Positions 1-9,991 of a DNA stretch of 64,000 nucleotides are shown piece by piece. This DNA comes from Chlorophyllum brunneum. Taxonomy: Eukaryota > Basidiomycota > Agaricomycetes > Agaricales > Agaricaceae. A program made the translations under genes and the position numbers. Each line of letters starts with the position of its first letter. Within the stretch, counting starts at the first letter, position 1. The stretch is taken from NCBI GenBank assembly GCA_963576785.1, contig OY756140.1, positions 2,108,001 through 2,172,000 of the forward strand, given 5' to 3'. The notes under the pieces are model-generated. The model did not search any database. It had not been told where the DNA came from and was given only the letters and a program-made list of their open reading frames with translations.

Positions 1-633
1 AGCATTATTGCTTCTTTGGCTGGTTCTGGATGCACCTGCGGGGTCGAATGCGCCTGTCCTGGTTGTGTAGAGCACCGAGGACCCGAATACGCTGCGAAAG
101 ATCTACATAACTGCTGTGCAGACGGACAGTGCCAGACATGTGTTGATAACCAATCTGGATTCGCTCTTCAGAGCAGCACTTCACCATTTTCGTCCATTCC
201 AGCTGCATCAACCTCGGCTTCCGTGGTATCGTCCTCTCTAGACTTCATCAACAAGAGCGTATCTCTCGACCGTTTCTTTGCGCGTGCTGCCGCACTGCCA
301 CCACCCCCACCACGCCGCCGATTAGGAAACGGGATTCAAATCGACCCACGCGAGGTTGCGTATGGCCGTGGTAAATTGCTTCAAGTCACCTTGCCGAAAT
401 TATGTTGTGGTGGAAGATGCAGTTGCCCAAATGGTCGGTGCGTGTGCGGCGCGTCGTGTGGAGGGTGTTGTGCGGAAACGGATTCTTCGATATCTGCGGC
501 TGATATTGGCAATGACACCGTTGGAGAGCTCCCAGCTTTATCTCACAACGGTGTCGATGCCAATGTGACACCATCTTCGCTCAATGCCATCCCCGCAGCA
601 TCAGTGAGGAATTGTTGTTGTGCGGGTTCTTAG
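1..633 (+). CDS. Copper-fist transcription factor, C-terminal part (5' end outside window)
   Basis: The frame is open from base 1 to a TAG at 631-633, so only the C-terminal part of the gene is here. Two cysteine clusters stand out. The first, near the left edge, fits C-x-C-x3-C-x-C-x2-C-x2-H, the REP-type copper-binding motif of Mac1/Cuf1/GRISEA regulators; it is followed by CC-x4-C-x2-C. The second, at about 409-474, is another run of closely spaced cysteines (CCxxxCxCxxxxCxC). Between them lies a serine/proline-rich stretch. Known members bind copper-responsive promoters through an N-terminal copper fist, which would lie outside the window, and use the Cys-rich C-terminus to sense Cu(I). 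Whether this one activates copper uptake or detoxification cannot be told from the fragment. The family call rests on the motif pattern alone. Confidence 0.75.
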   Translation, partial: SIIASLAGSGCTCGVECACPGCVEHRGPEYAAKDLHNCCADGQCQTCVDNQSGFALQSSTSPFSSIPAASTSASVVSSSLDFINKSVSLDRFFARAAALPPPPPRRRLGNGIQIDPREVAYGRGKLLQVTLPKLCCGGRCSCPNGRCVCGASCGGCCAETDSSISAADIGNDTVGELPALSHNGVDANVTPSSLNAIPAASVRNCCCAGS

Positions 634-867
634 TCATGACTCTTCCTGTTTATGCCTTCCATGTCTCACAGTTATCATGTCCAAGTCTCTTTCATTATCC
701 GTTATCATATCTCTTCTAGCCCCACCCATTTTCACCTTGTCTTACCTTGGATAACACCATGATCATTTGTAGTAGTCAACAGATGTGGATCCAGGCGAAC
801 ATGGTTCGTCTTCTTTCCCTCCCTCGTCGATGGATGGCATTGAGTTTGAATTTCGAAAGGTGGCTTG

Positions 868-2024
868 TCAAATGCAAGGTTGTAATTTACATTTACATAC
901 GTGGTACGGCGCAAGTCGTATCCAAAGAAGTAAGGCGTAGCGCGGATAACATAAACTTTTCATCCAGCCCTGACGATAATTTGCGAAGAGTAAATGAAGA
1001 TAACTACACGCTACGAAGAGATCTATTAGTGAAAATTCGCAAAGAGTAGGTGGTACAACAGACGTATCGTCTGAGACAGGAAAACACATCCACGCGTTAG
1101 CATCTTATATGACCCAGGTAAGGGTGCTTTTTACCATCATAATGAAACTGAGTCTGGTTCCGGACAAACGGTCAAATGGGTCGGTCGTCCAGCGAAAAAT
1201 GGTATCCGCACCTTCTTTGGGTTATCTGGTGCGTTACGAACGTAGCGATCGTTATCGACGGGCCTAGATACGGCGTAGAGTTGTGCATCGAAATTGGGTA
1301 TCGAAAGGTGATATGGGCCTGAGACTCACCGATCCTTCTTCTATCGTATGTCGATATTCGTGTCGGGAACGACTCATGAGCGCTATAATGGTGTGAAGGA
1401 GACCAATCGCCATACCTTGCATGATGCGAGCATACTCTGCAAAGTTACACAGACGGCTGTGACACTGAGGACAGGCGACCATTCATTTCCAAGTATAGAT
1501 GCGCAAATCTATCGGCGAGGGGTGCGATTAACCGCCTTGCTCGAATGTTTGAGGAGTCGAGCTCACATGCCCATTGGAATACACATGCTAGAATCACGGG
1601 TATATATGAGTGGACGAACGCGAGAAGAGGTCCTGGTCAGGGAGATGTGGCGCACAGGATGGACTGGGGCTTGACGCCCATCCGTTATGACAAACTGGAC
1701 GGCTGGAGAGGATATGGGGTATTGTGCATCGAAACGGAATTGAAGAGTGTGTACTTCATCCTGTAACATCCGTTGAGTTGTGATCAGACTTTACGCAAGG
1801 TAGAATAAGACCTTGTACTGAGATTCACCCATGACCTCTATCGTAAACCACCAGGTTTCAAAATCATCCGCCTTGACGAGCTTGATACCTATTCACGCGA
1901 GGGTCAGCAAGATGCCAGGCAGTGGTTTCCCGGATATTGGAAACCAGTACACACCAACGGGACACCCTTCTGTTTGAATCTCTTTCAACTCTTTCGCAAG
2001 CCGCCTAGCAGCTATTGAGGCCAT
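868..2024 (-). CDS. UBE2W-like ubiquitin-conjugating enzyme E2, multi-exon
   Basis: At least nine exons read in phase: 2024-1955, 1888-1812, 1760-1656, 1587-1567, 1508-1416, 1340-1330 (11 nt), 1263-1212, 1147-1135 (13 nt) and 1070-868. The protein opens MASIAARRLAKELKEIQ and carries the E2 fold: an FRFDAQYPISSP segment, HPHVYSNGH|ICASIL with the catalytic Cys just after an exon junction, then EWSPVLSV, SCKKKDRPVDNDRYVRNAP and FHYDDDT. HPH in place of the usual E2 HPN, and the YDDDT end, are UBE2W hallmarks; human UBE2W ubiquitinates protein N-termini. Budding yeast lacks a clear orthologue. The last exon runs about 64 residues beyond DDDT in sequence unlike the family, so the true stop or a further intron is unresolved. 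The donor at 1811 (GTCTTA) is weak. The family call is firm; the exact 3' end is not. Confidence 0.85.
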
Positions 2025-2552
2025 GTTCTGAGTCGTGGACACCGAGTGCACCAGCCAGGGGCACCGAAGGATAACTGGAGGTTTGTGATAGCCTTTATCC
2101 ACAATTCGGAGCTCGGCTGCGGCGAGAGCAACGGGGAAGCAGTGGCTGCGGGATGTTTGTGGGGGGTTATTGCGTTGTTTGTCGCGTTGGAAACGAGTCT
2201 ATTCGCGGCGATGGCTGGCCAGTGTATGCGGTGGCGGCGCCAAGTACTGAAGGGACTCGTTCTCAAGCGCCTGCACATATGTGATCTAGATATAGACGCC
2301 GTTGCCAAGCACAGCCAAATACCGCAGTCTGTATAAATCCGGCGGTCGCTATTTTCTTTTTTCCCAATGTCATCACGTCTCTACTTTAGAGTCACTTGCA
2401 TTCCTGTACATCACAGAAGGGAACCGCAGGCGCTCGTGGGGACGCAGATAAAGCCCTATCCGCATCACAACAGACCTGTGCGACCTCAGACGCAGCCCGC
2501 TGTGATCTGGCTGGGAACAATTTATTCTACTGCATAATAAACTTTTATTCTA
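2025..2552. other. Intergenic: upstream of the E2 gene, downstream of HEM3
   Basis: This is the 5' flank of the E2 gene and the 3' flank of HEM3. Open frames occur on both strands but none has family-like content or convincing splice links. No gene or RNA is recognised. Confidence 0.5.
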
Positions 2553-3696
2553 TCAAGTACCTGTCTTCTCGGCTTCATCGATTCTTCGTTCTCGGTCAAC
2601 GTTGATGTCGTCTAGAATCCGTTTTGCACCCGTCTCAACTAGAATCCTGGCCAGCTTGGCTCCGACCTCCTCTGATCCTTCTGCACTTGAAACCCTCTCT
2701 TTCAGCACATGCTCGACATGTTCCTGCCCATCAATAGAGGTCACCGCTCCCGTCAGAGTCAAGGTGCCACTCTCCTGCTTCTCATTCTCCCATTCCAGAG
2801 TACTTGCCACGCCAACTGGTACACTGCATCCACCCTCGAGCACGCGCAAACATGCACGCTCAGCCAAGCACTTCCACTGCGTTTCCCGGTGTGTCAGTTT
2901 CTTGCACAGCTCTATCGTTTCCTTATCGTCACTTCGGACCTCGACCGCCAGCGCACCTTGGGATACAGCATAGAGGAGTATGGGTGGGGCAAGATCTGCA
3001 GTGACGCGATCGCCCATTCCCAGTCGTACGAGGCCAGCTTTGGCGAGAACGAGAGCTGCGTAAGGGCCATTCGGGTCATCTAGCTTTGCAAGCCGTGTAT
3101 TCCTGATAACAGCGTCAACAGGGTGATCAAAGGCTGATCTGCCGACCTACAAGTTGCCTCGCTGGATGACGGATGAGAGTACGTCTTCGCCTGTGGTCAA
3201 GTTTACGCACCACGTCCAGAAATTTGAGTTTAGGAAATTTCCTCTTTAGTTGCGCAACTCTCCTCACACTGCTTGTTCCCACTACACTTCCCTCGGGTAA
3301 ATCATCAAGGGACTTCCAGGGCAACCCTCGTTTCACGACCAAGCTGTCCACTGGATCCTCTCGTTCCAAGATTGCACCAAGGTAACATCCCTCGGGTAAT
3401 ATCGTCGGGACATCTTTGAGTGAATGCACAAGCATGTCAACAGCGCGATCCTTCAACGCAACTTCGAGCTCCTTAGTCCAGAGTGCCTTTCCACCCAGCA
3501 AGTATAGCGCCTGCGACTGGTTCTGGTCCCCAGTCGTGGACATAAAGCAAGTACTGAACGTTGGTCCAGCCTGGATGCCAGTCCCCTTCGGAGGAAACAG
3601 TCTCTGCGATGATGCAAGGACAGTGTTGGTTTGGATCTGAGCGAGCTGGGACGCCCGAGATGCGAGAACGAAGTTGCGCGGAGGGTCAGTAGCCAT
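2553..3696 (-). CDS. HEM3: Porphobilinogen deaminase (hydroxymethylbilane synthase)
   Basis: The enzyme condenses four porphobilinogen units into hydroxymethylbilane, the third step of haem synthesis, in the cytosol. Three exons (3696-3211, 3161-3151, 3102-2553) join in phase to 348 residues, the usual family length. Visible motifs are the N-terminal LASRASQLAQIQT, HSLKDVPT with the catalytic Asp, GTSSVRR, RGNLNTRL spanning two junctions, and EGGCSVPVG with the Cys that anchors the dipyrromethane cofactor. The middle exon is only 11 nt and supplies part of the substrate/cofactor-binding RGNL segment. The start is the first ATG, which lies directly before the conserved region. All key residues are present, so the gene looks functional. 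Confidence 0.95.
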
Positions 3697-3967
3697 TATT
3701 TGAGAGGGTCTGGATTAGATCCTTTTATTTTGCAGAATTGATTAGATACTACCACGTGCCAGACGTCACATGATTGCACTACTTGTCTATTGTTAATTGA
3801 CTGGAGAAGAATCAAGTTGCAAAGGATACATGTAGCAACAAATTACGCATGGAGAGATGGATAGCTAGATAATTGCAATCAACAGTCATATAATAAAAGC
3901 TTTCGACTCACTATACACACGCGTTTGAGAGTATACTTGTTCCAAGAAGTTAAGAGGAAGCGAGGTT

Positions 3968-6642
3968 CTAAGGCTCTAGAAATTCCTTAGGCAGATCCGC
4001 ATAGACAGCGGATCCAACACCAGTCACACCGAGCTGGGTCATACAGGTAACGGTGTGTCGATACACCATCTCCAGCGTCGGTCTCATGGGCCGACCTTGC
4101 GATTCTGTACACAGCCAAGGTGTCAGCTATGTTCCCCGGTGAGATCTGTATACATACTCAAAATAGCTTCGTTCACTTCATTGGCCAGCGCAATCCGAGC
4201 CTCATGCCCAGCCACTTCAGCAGTATCCCCTCCAGCCTCAAGCGGATTGTTCCAAGCGATAACACTAGAAGCTTGTTCGAACATCTGCCTCAATTCCGGT
4301 CGTTTCTCCAACTTGTGATCATTGTTGAAGTTTTGCCCATACTCGATCGCTCTTGTTAACGCGGCCTCAAATTCTGCTGTAGTAGATGACCTCGAACCAA
4401 ATCTACCTCCAGAGGGCGAATTCGACTTGGATGTGTGGAATGGTATTGGATGGGCCGGAGGCACGAACCCGAGCGCGTCATCGTCTACGTCCATATTCAT
4501 TCCATCATCATCTAATAGTTGTCGACTGCTGCTTGGTCCAGACATGCCTATGGGCGATTCCTCGCGTTCCTTCCCATTGCTTATTCTTCGTTTGATTTCA
4601 TTTGTCTCCAAGATCAGTTCCACGAGTTTTCTACACTGTAATTTGAAAAGGATGAGACCATCGTCGACCTCCAACACATTAGGGTAGTAATTCCGAGTTT
4701 CTTCGAGTGCGGAGTCAATGTCACCCTTAATGACGGAGTTGACAATGGCCGTCCGTCGTTCAATGTCGCCCTCAAAAACGTCCAGCTCGTCCCTTTCCGG
4801 TACTCCATCCATGTCAATATCACCCTCCTCAATTCCACAGCGGCCTTTTTGCTGTTTACGGAAAGCTCGTGCGGCTTTGGCGTAACCGTGATGAACGAGA
4901 TAGGATAGTACAAGGTGGTTTAGAACCTGTTTGGATTCATCCTCTGTCAGGGCTGAAGGTGGTTCGTTTATTGTGATGAGGCTCTTGATGGCATTTTTAT
5001 GGTACCGTCGACGTAAAAGCGTGGAGTCCAACGGGGTTTTCATGATGTTGTCCCAGGTTGCCTTCCGTCTTCGTTGAACATAGTCCTCGATGTCAAACAA
5101 GAATGGATCATGCCCAAAATTGACACGGACACAATCTCCTGAATGTCGCAAGCCCACAACGGGATATATATCTCCTTCTTTGCCTACGTCATCAAAGACA
5201 TAGCCTGTACCGAAGGTCAGCTGAATTATGTGTAAAGCGATAAAATGTTCCCACCAAGGAAGGTTTGGTTTTTGGTATAGAAAACTTTATAGTTTGTAAA
5301 GTCTATCCCGCATCCAACGACATCGCCAGCTGTGAAAAATAAGTGTATATCACAGAAAAGGATACATTGTGACCACTTACATCCAAATGTCTGGGCATAT
5401 GCAAATCCAGGCTTTCCGCATTCATATGCGTTGCCGTCGTCTCCATGATAACCCCAAGAGTTCAATTCCCAACCAGGAAGGCGAGAAAATTTAAAGGCGG
5501 GTGAACAAAATCTACTCAATGTGTGAACTTAGGGGGGGCCTGCAGAGAGGATCCAAACTTACCCAATACTTATTTGACTGGGTAGAAGAGTATAATATGA
5601 GAACACATTCCTCAGGGAGGAAGTACTGGTGCATACCTCTTTTGCTCCTTGCACTTCATTTCAACCTCATAATAGTAGATTCCACAAGCGGGTGGAACAA
5701 AATGGTTTGCCCTAGCATTGGCAGCATGTTCCTTGTCGTTGTTATTGGCTGCATTTGGGTTGCATGACCATGAATGGGTGTGTAAGGCCAAATGTAGGCG
5801 GCGCTAAACTCACCGTGGTGCGAGAGCTCCCGTCCGTCGTGTGATACAGAGAGGGTGTTTAAACGAGATTGGTCACTCCACCGCGTCGGTAAAGAGTACG
5901 TCACCTGCCCTTCTGGAATCACGGTAGTCGTCGGCACACTGCGGGCTTCCCTGGCAGGGGGTGGCGGACTCGGGCTGCTGTCCTCGTCGCTATCGGTAGA
6001 AGGCGACATAGCATAGCTATGAGAAGGGACAGCCCTCGGAGGTGGTGCAGTCTCCACTTTTCGTTGTGGCGCCGGCCCTGCATCCACTAAGGAGGGAAAT
6101 GCTGTCTCCGTGGCCAGTAGGTCTCTTAACGCAGAATGGTCTAGGTACGCAGGTCTTTGGAACGATACGAGCGTCGTATTCGGTAACGGAGGTACACTGG
6201 GGATACTTCTGTGGGCACTGACGGATCGTCCGCCAGTACCGCTTGCTCTTCGCGTTTGAGTTGTGGGGGGTGACGGGACACAGGAGGTATCAACGCTCCT
6301 CGAGAGGTCTGGTGTAGCATGTACCACCCTCGGCTCAAAATTTGTGGTCACACGCACGGGATGGCGACTTGGGTGGCTCATCGAGAGAGTGGCAGAACGA
6401 GAGAGTATTCTTGTAGGTGAGACTGACACAAGGTCATGGGTTGACCTATGAGTCGTTGAGACACTTCTAACTATGTCACCTGCTCCTATGCGATTGGACA
6501 TGCCCTGGGTACTCGAGAGACGAGGACGAGAGGGTGAAGCGTTTGGAATGGAGATGACGGATTCAATATTGCGTGCGGATAACGAGGTGGCAGGATTCCT
6601 TGGGATCGGAATGCTCGATGACCTTCCTGGGCGGTTGGCCAT
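3968..6642 (-). CDS. GID1: RanBPM/Gid1-like scaffold of the GID/CTLH ubiquitin ligase (SPRY-LisH-CTLH)
   Basis: An N-terminal low-complexity Ser/Pro-rich stretch is followed by a SPRY domain across several small exons (PPACGIYYYEVEM, ISIG|FCSP, SRLPGWELNSWGYHGDDG, GCGIDF, YPVVGLR). Then come LisH (QVLNHLVLSYLVHHGYAKAA), CTLH (VNSVIKGDIDSALEE) and a CRA region interrupted by an acidic insert. The final exon, after the intron from about 4144, ends EFLEP at TAG 3970-3968. In yeast, Gid1/Vid30 binds the substrate receptor of the GID E3 ligase that degrades gluconeogenic enzymes; animal RanBP9/10 are homologues. I prefer the start at 6642 (MANRPGRSSS), which resembles a typical low-complexity start. 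An in-frame ATG at 6825 would add 61 unusual residues and leave only 47 bp to the divergent UMP1 start. Confidence 0.88.
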
Positions 6643-6872
6643 GACGAAACGATCACCAGGGATTTGCAGTGGCTCCAGAGCGGGCACTGAAGGGTGATGG
6701 AAACAGTCTGGGCAAGAATCTGAACAGCAGAATGGGGTTGTTGGGAAGAGGAAGTGTGCGAGGAAACCAAGGGCGCAGCGTCCGATGATAAGTCGTGACC
6801 CTGTCCTGTCACACTCGCTCGCCATCCCCTGTCACTCGTCTTACGCGTTCACCTTAGTCTCTTTCGACCATC
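6643..6872. promoter_or_regulatory. Shared divergent promoter region of GID1 and UMP1
   Basis: This 230-bp region lies between the preferred GID1 start on the minus strand and the UMP1 start on the plus strand, so both must use it. I see no clear TATA box; a pyrimidine-rich stretch precedes the UMP1 ATG. Confidence 0.5.
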
Positions 6873-7498
6873 ATGGTATGTTTTTCAACTCTCATATACT
6901 GTAATTATCTATCCGGTGGTTCCCCAGGAGCCCTCCCTCAGACTTGTACCTAAAGCCTCCGAAAAGGTCGCCACGATTTCAGACACTGCAAATAGCCTTG
7001 GCTTGCATGATACCTTGACATATGGACCTCGTAATCTTGCTGCTGAGGTCAAATCCACAGGTGGAATCAAAGACCGGCTAGAGAATGTCTGCTTGTTCTC
7101 TTTTACTCAGATATCCCATACTCATCAGCATCAGTGGGAAGAAACCAAGGATATGACCAGGCTCACCATGTTGCGCAATACATATGGCATGCATGCACCG
7201 ATGCGGCTACTGATGGAACGCAAACTCGTTAATTCTGTAAGCTCTTTATCGCCACTGAGGGCCATACACTAATGCGTGGCATCAGTCATCCAGCTTTCCT
7301 GGAATGCCACAGCTGAATCCGCATTTAGATATCTTAATGGGACGGGACGAACTTATTGGGCCTGACGATGTCTTCCTCGGTTCGTACTCTTGTCCTTGGT
7401 TTGCTCTCCGACGGAAGCTGACATCCTACTGCGTAGGTATGGAAACCGGTCACCCGATAGATGCCCGCAGAGAGATAGAGAAGAACTACCATGTGTAA
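6873..7498 (+). CDS. UMP1: Proteasome maturation factor Ump1 (POMP)
   Basis: This chaperone coordinates 20S core particle half-mer joining and is degraded as the first substrate. Exon 1 is the ATG alone (6873-6875), followed by GTATGT; exon 2 begins at 6928 with GAG (MEPSLRLVPK). Further introns begin after RLEN (donor GTCTGC, weak) and after KLVNS, and one falls in FL|G. Family motifs are LHDTLTYGPRNLA, the WEETK...TMLRNTYGMHAPMRLLMER core, SSSFPGMPQLNPHLDIL, and the GPDDVFLG/METGHP end, closing in KNYHV. Its length of about 140 residues is typical. It sits head-to-head with the ubiquitin-ligase scaffold GID1. Confidence 0.95.
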
Positions 7499-7637
7499 TT
7501 GTCGTTTACTGTATGTCTATAGGATTCTTCACAGTGTCATTGCCGAACAAGTATCAGATCCGTGAATCAGCGAGGTGAAAGTTGAAGTATATATTCAAAC
7601 ATTCCATAGATTCCGAAGAGAGTTACCCAAGGGGTTA

Positions 7638-9462
7638 CTAGACCACCCAGGGTTCTTCCTCCAACTTCGCCCCTTCACATTCCAAAATACCCTGCACAAC
7701 GACGTTCTTCGCGCTCACGACACAGCCCTCCAGGAATGGAATGCCAGGAAACGCATACGAACCACAAATCCAAATTCCAGGATGGTTTCCATCCAACATT
7801 CTCCCTGCACCTTGCAACGGCCCAAGCTTAGTTTTCGCAATTGCGGGACACTCCCACCACCTCAGACCATCCTCCTTGCAAAGGCTTTGCAATGCCTTCC
7901 TCGCCTCAACCGTTGGCACAGCCCTCTGCATCCTAGAGACGCTTAAAATTGAATCCCTCCTCGGCGGAATATAAGGATTGGTCGTTTGGTAGACAACAGG
8001 TTGGTGTGCTGGATACCCGTCTGGTTTGGGTAGGGCGTGGGTCACCATAGTATACGAACTCGAAACACAGACAGAAGAATCTCTCTCTGGATCCTCCTCC
8101 GAATCTCCCAACTCACCCCCGTGGTAATATATCAAGTTCAGTTCGCGGCAGTCTCGAGGATCATCAGGCAGGAGGGTACTGTCCGTATGATTGACCACAA
8201 CGACCGTTCGATACCGGAACTTGCTTAATGTGTCTACTTGCTGTTGGAGGGAGCGCTTAAAAGTGCTGGTATGGGAACTTGAATCGTCCTGGAGTCCTGC
8301 CGCATAGCTGTTCAGCACTGATGCAGCAGTCTTCGCCTCGGTCGCGAAAATGACGTGATGGAAGCCATTCAAGGTCTCCTGTCCGCCTGATGCCGTTGTG
8401 CAAGTAACCGACGCCAAGTGAGGCGCTTCCGGATCCACGCCGATAGATGTGATGGGCGAAGAAATATGAATATTCGGAAGAGGTTTGCTGAGCTCAGCCA
8501 CGACGTCGCGAACGCCATTGGCCAAAACATAGTGACGTGTGCCGATTGTCAACCAAATGAAGTCTGGACGTAGGTTCTGTCAAAACATCCACTTCCGATG
8601 CATGGAAGCCTGCGGCTTACCTAAGAATTCTACCGCAGGGTAGTTCAAGATATCGTCCTCGGTAGCAGTGCACATGCCGGACCACATGGGTACCATAACA
8701 TCTCGTACGTAGCTCTGCCATGCAACATCGAGACCGATCCAGCGGGCCAAGAAACTGCTCGGTGTAACACCTTCAGCCCACTCCCCAAAAGATTTGTTTT
8801 CGATTCCAGATGATCGAAAGAAGGGCGCGGCATGAATGATGGACATCAAGAAGCAGAAGAGGGTCTCCATCGTCATCAGCGCGAAGAAAACCCACGTCCA
8901 TAATTCCAGAGGGAAGGTACCGAAAAAAGAGGCCTTGTACTGATGTGGTGTATCAGCTAGGGAAGAGGGCATGGTAACTCCTGAACGTCCCGAGCTGCCA
9001 TTATAGATGAAAGCTGTCGTTATCTTCCTCTTAGACTTTGAAGTCGACGGGGAGAAAAGTGAGAACGAGTAGGAGAAATCAGCCTGACGCAATTTGACTC
9101 CAATGCTCTTGTACATGGCAATGAGTTGAGGGTAGTAGCCTAGCGGCCAAATTCAACATCACAGTCAGTGGGATTGGCCAAAACTCATACCTCCTTGGAA
9201 AGTCCTCATGGGTACATCAATCCTCCATTGCTCCTTGGATTTAGAGTCAGTCAGCGACATGGAGGCAGCATCCATCCCCAGCGCATCAGCCTAACCAGTG
9301 TCAATACGATTCCCGAGTAAGCCCAGTGCATGGCGTTACCTTCTCGAACAAATGCACTTCAAATTCCACATCCCTGTTCTTCAAGGAACGTGTAAGGAGC
9401 CATGCCGACGTGAGCCCCGCAAGTCCACTACCAATGACTGCTACTTTAACTGTTCGCGCCAT
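7638..9462 (-). CDS. FAD-dependent amine-oxidase-like oxidoreductase
   Basis: Exon 1 (9462-9340, 41 aa) carries a textbook Rossmann FAD motif, VAVIGSGLAGLTSAWLL, ending in an acidic residue strand (EVHLFEK). Later exons contain RTFQGGYYPQL-type substrate-domain sequence, a hydrophobic segment at about 8850-8920 that may be membrane-associated, DFIWLTIGTRHYVLANGV, and a C-terminal GCVVSAKNVV close that resembles the second FAD-contact region. The intron after EFL probably uses the acceptor CGTCCAG, because the nearer one breaks the frame. The family includes amine oxidases, desaturase-like and unknown flavoproteins; the substrate cannot be deduced. Members of this type are common, unnamed proteins in basidiomycetes. 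Confidence 0.8.
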
Positions 9463-9991
9463 GGGAGAGGAGATGGGGAGGACCGAAGAAGTTTGTCGAG
9501 CGACCCTGCACCAAGGTGCTGTTTATCAAGGCGTGAGGGCCTGAGAGGATACGTACAGGAGCGAATTAATGGACACAATTGCGGCACCTGTAACATAGCG
9601 TGAGATTTGATGTCAAGAAAGCCCAGAGCTCATTCGGAAAATTTGCGTTTTCGGAGGGGACCGACCGGACCCGCTATGGAACACATGTGCTACCCAACCC
9701 TCACGCCTTGTAAGGCTGCAGAACGTGGGGAATGAAGCATTGGATTTGTAAAAGAAGGGCCTGGTGACTCTTGACATTCTCTGCGACTAGAGCAGAAGTG
9801 GAGTGATGGTATTGATGATCGAGCCCGCCTCCGAACGCCACAGTAAACGCTGACTGAGCATCAGGGGACAAATACCCCTGCTTGCAAATGCGAACATCAT
9901 TGGGCAGCCAGCTGTCAGTTTGTTGTCCAGCACCAGTAGCCCTCCGTAAACTGTTAAAAACGTGTATAGTGTACAAAAATATCCCAAAGAA
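9463..9991. other. Intergenic between the FAD oxidoreductase and MFAP1
   Basis: This is the upstream flank of the oxidoreductase and the 3' flank of MFAP1. A 91-residue minus-strand frame at 9701-9976 has no recognisable family content and no start context. I call no gene here. Confidence 0.5.

Noticed and set aside
2046..2336. 96-codon plus-strand frame upstream of HEM3
   Set aside because: It lies over the E2 start and promoter on the other strand; no supporting features.
9701..9976. 91-codon minus-strand frame between MFAP1 and the oxidoreductase
   Set aside because: No ATG context, no splice link to either neighbour, no recognisable family.
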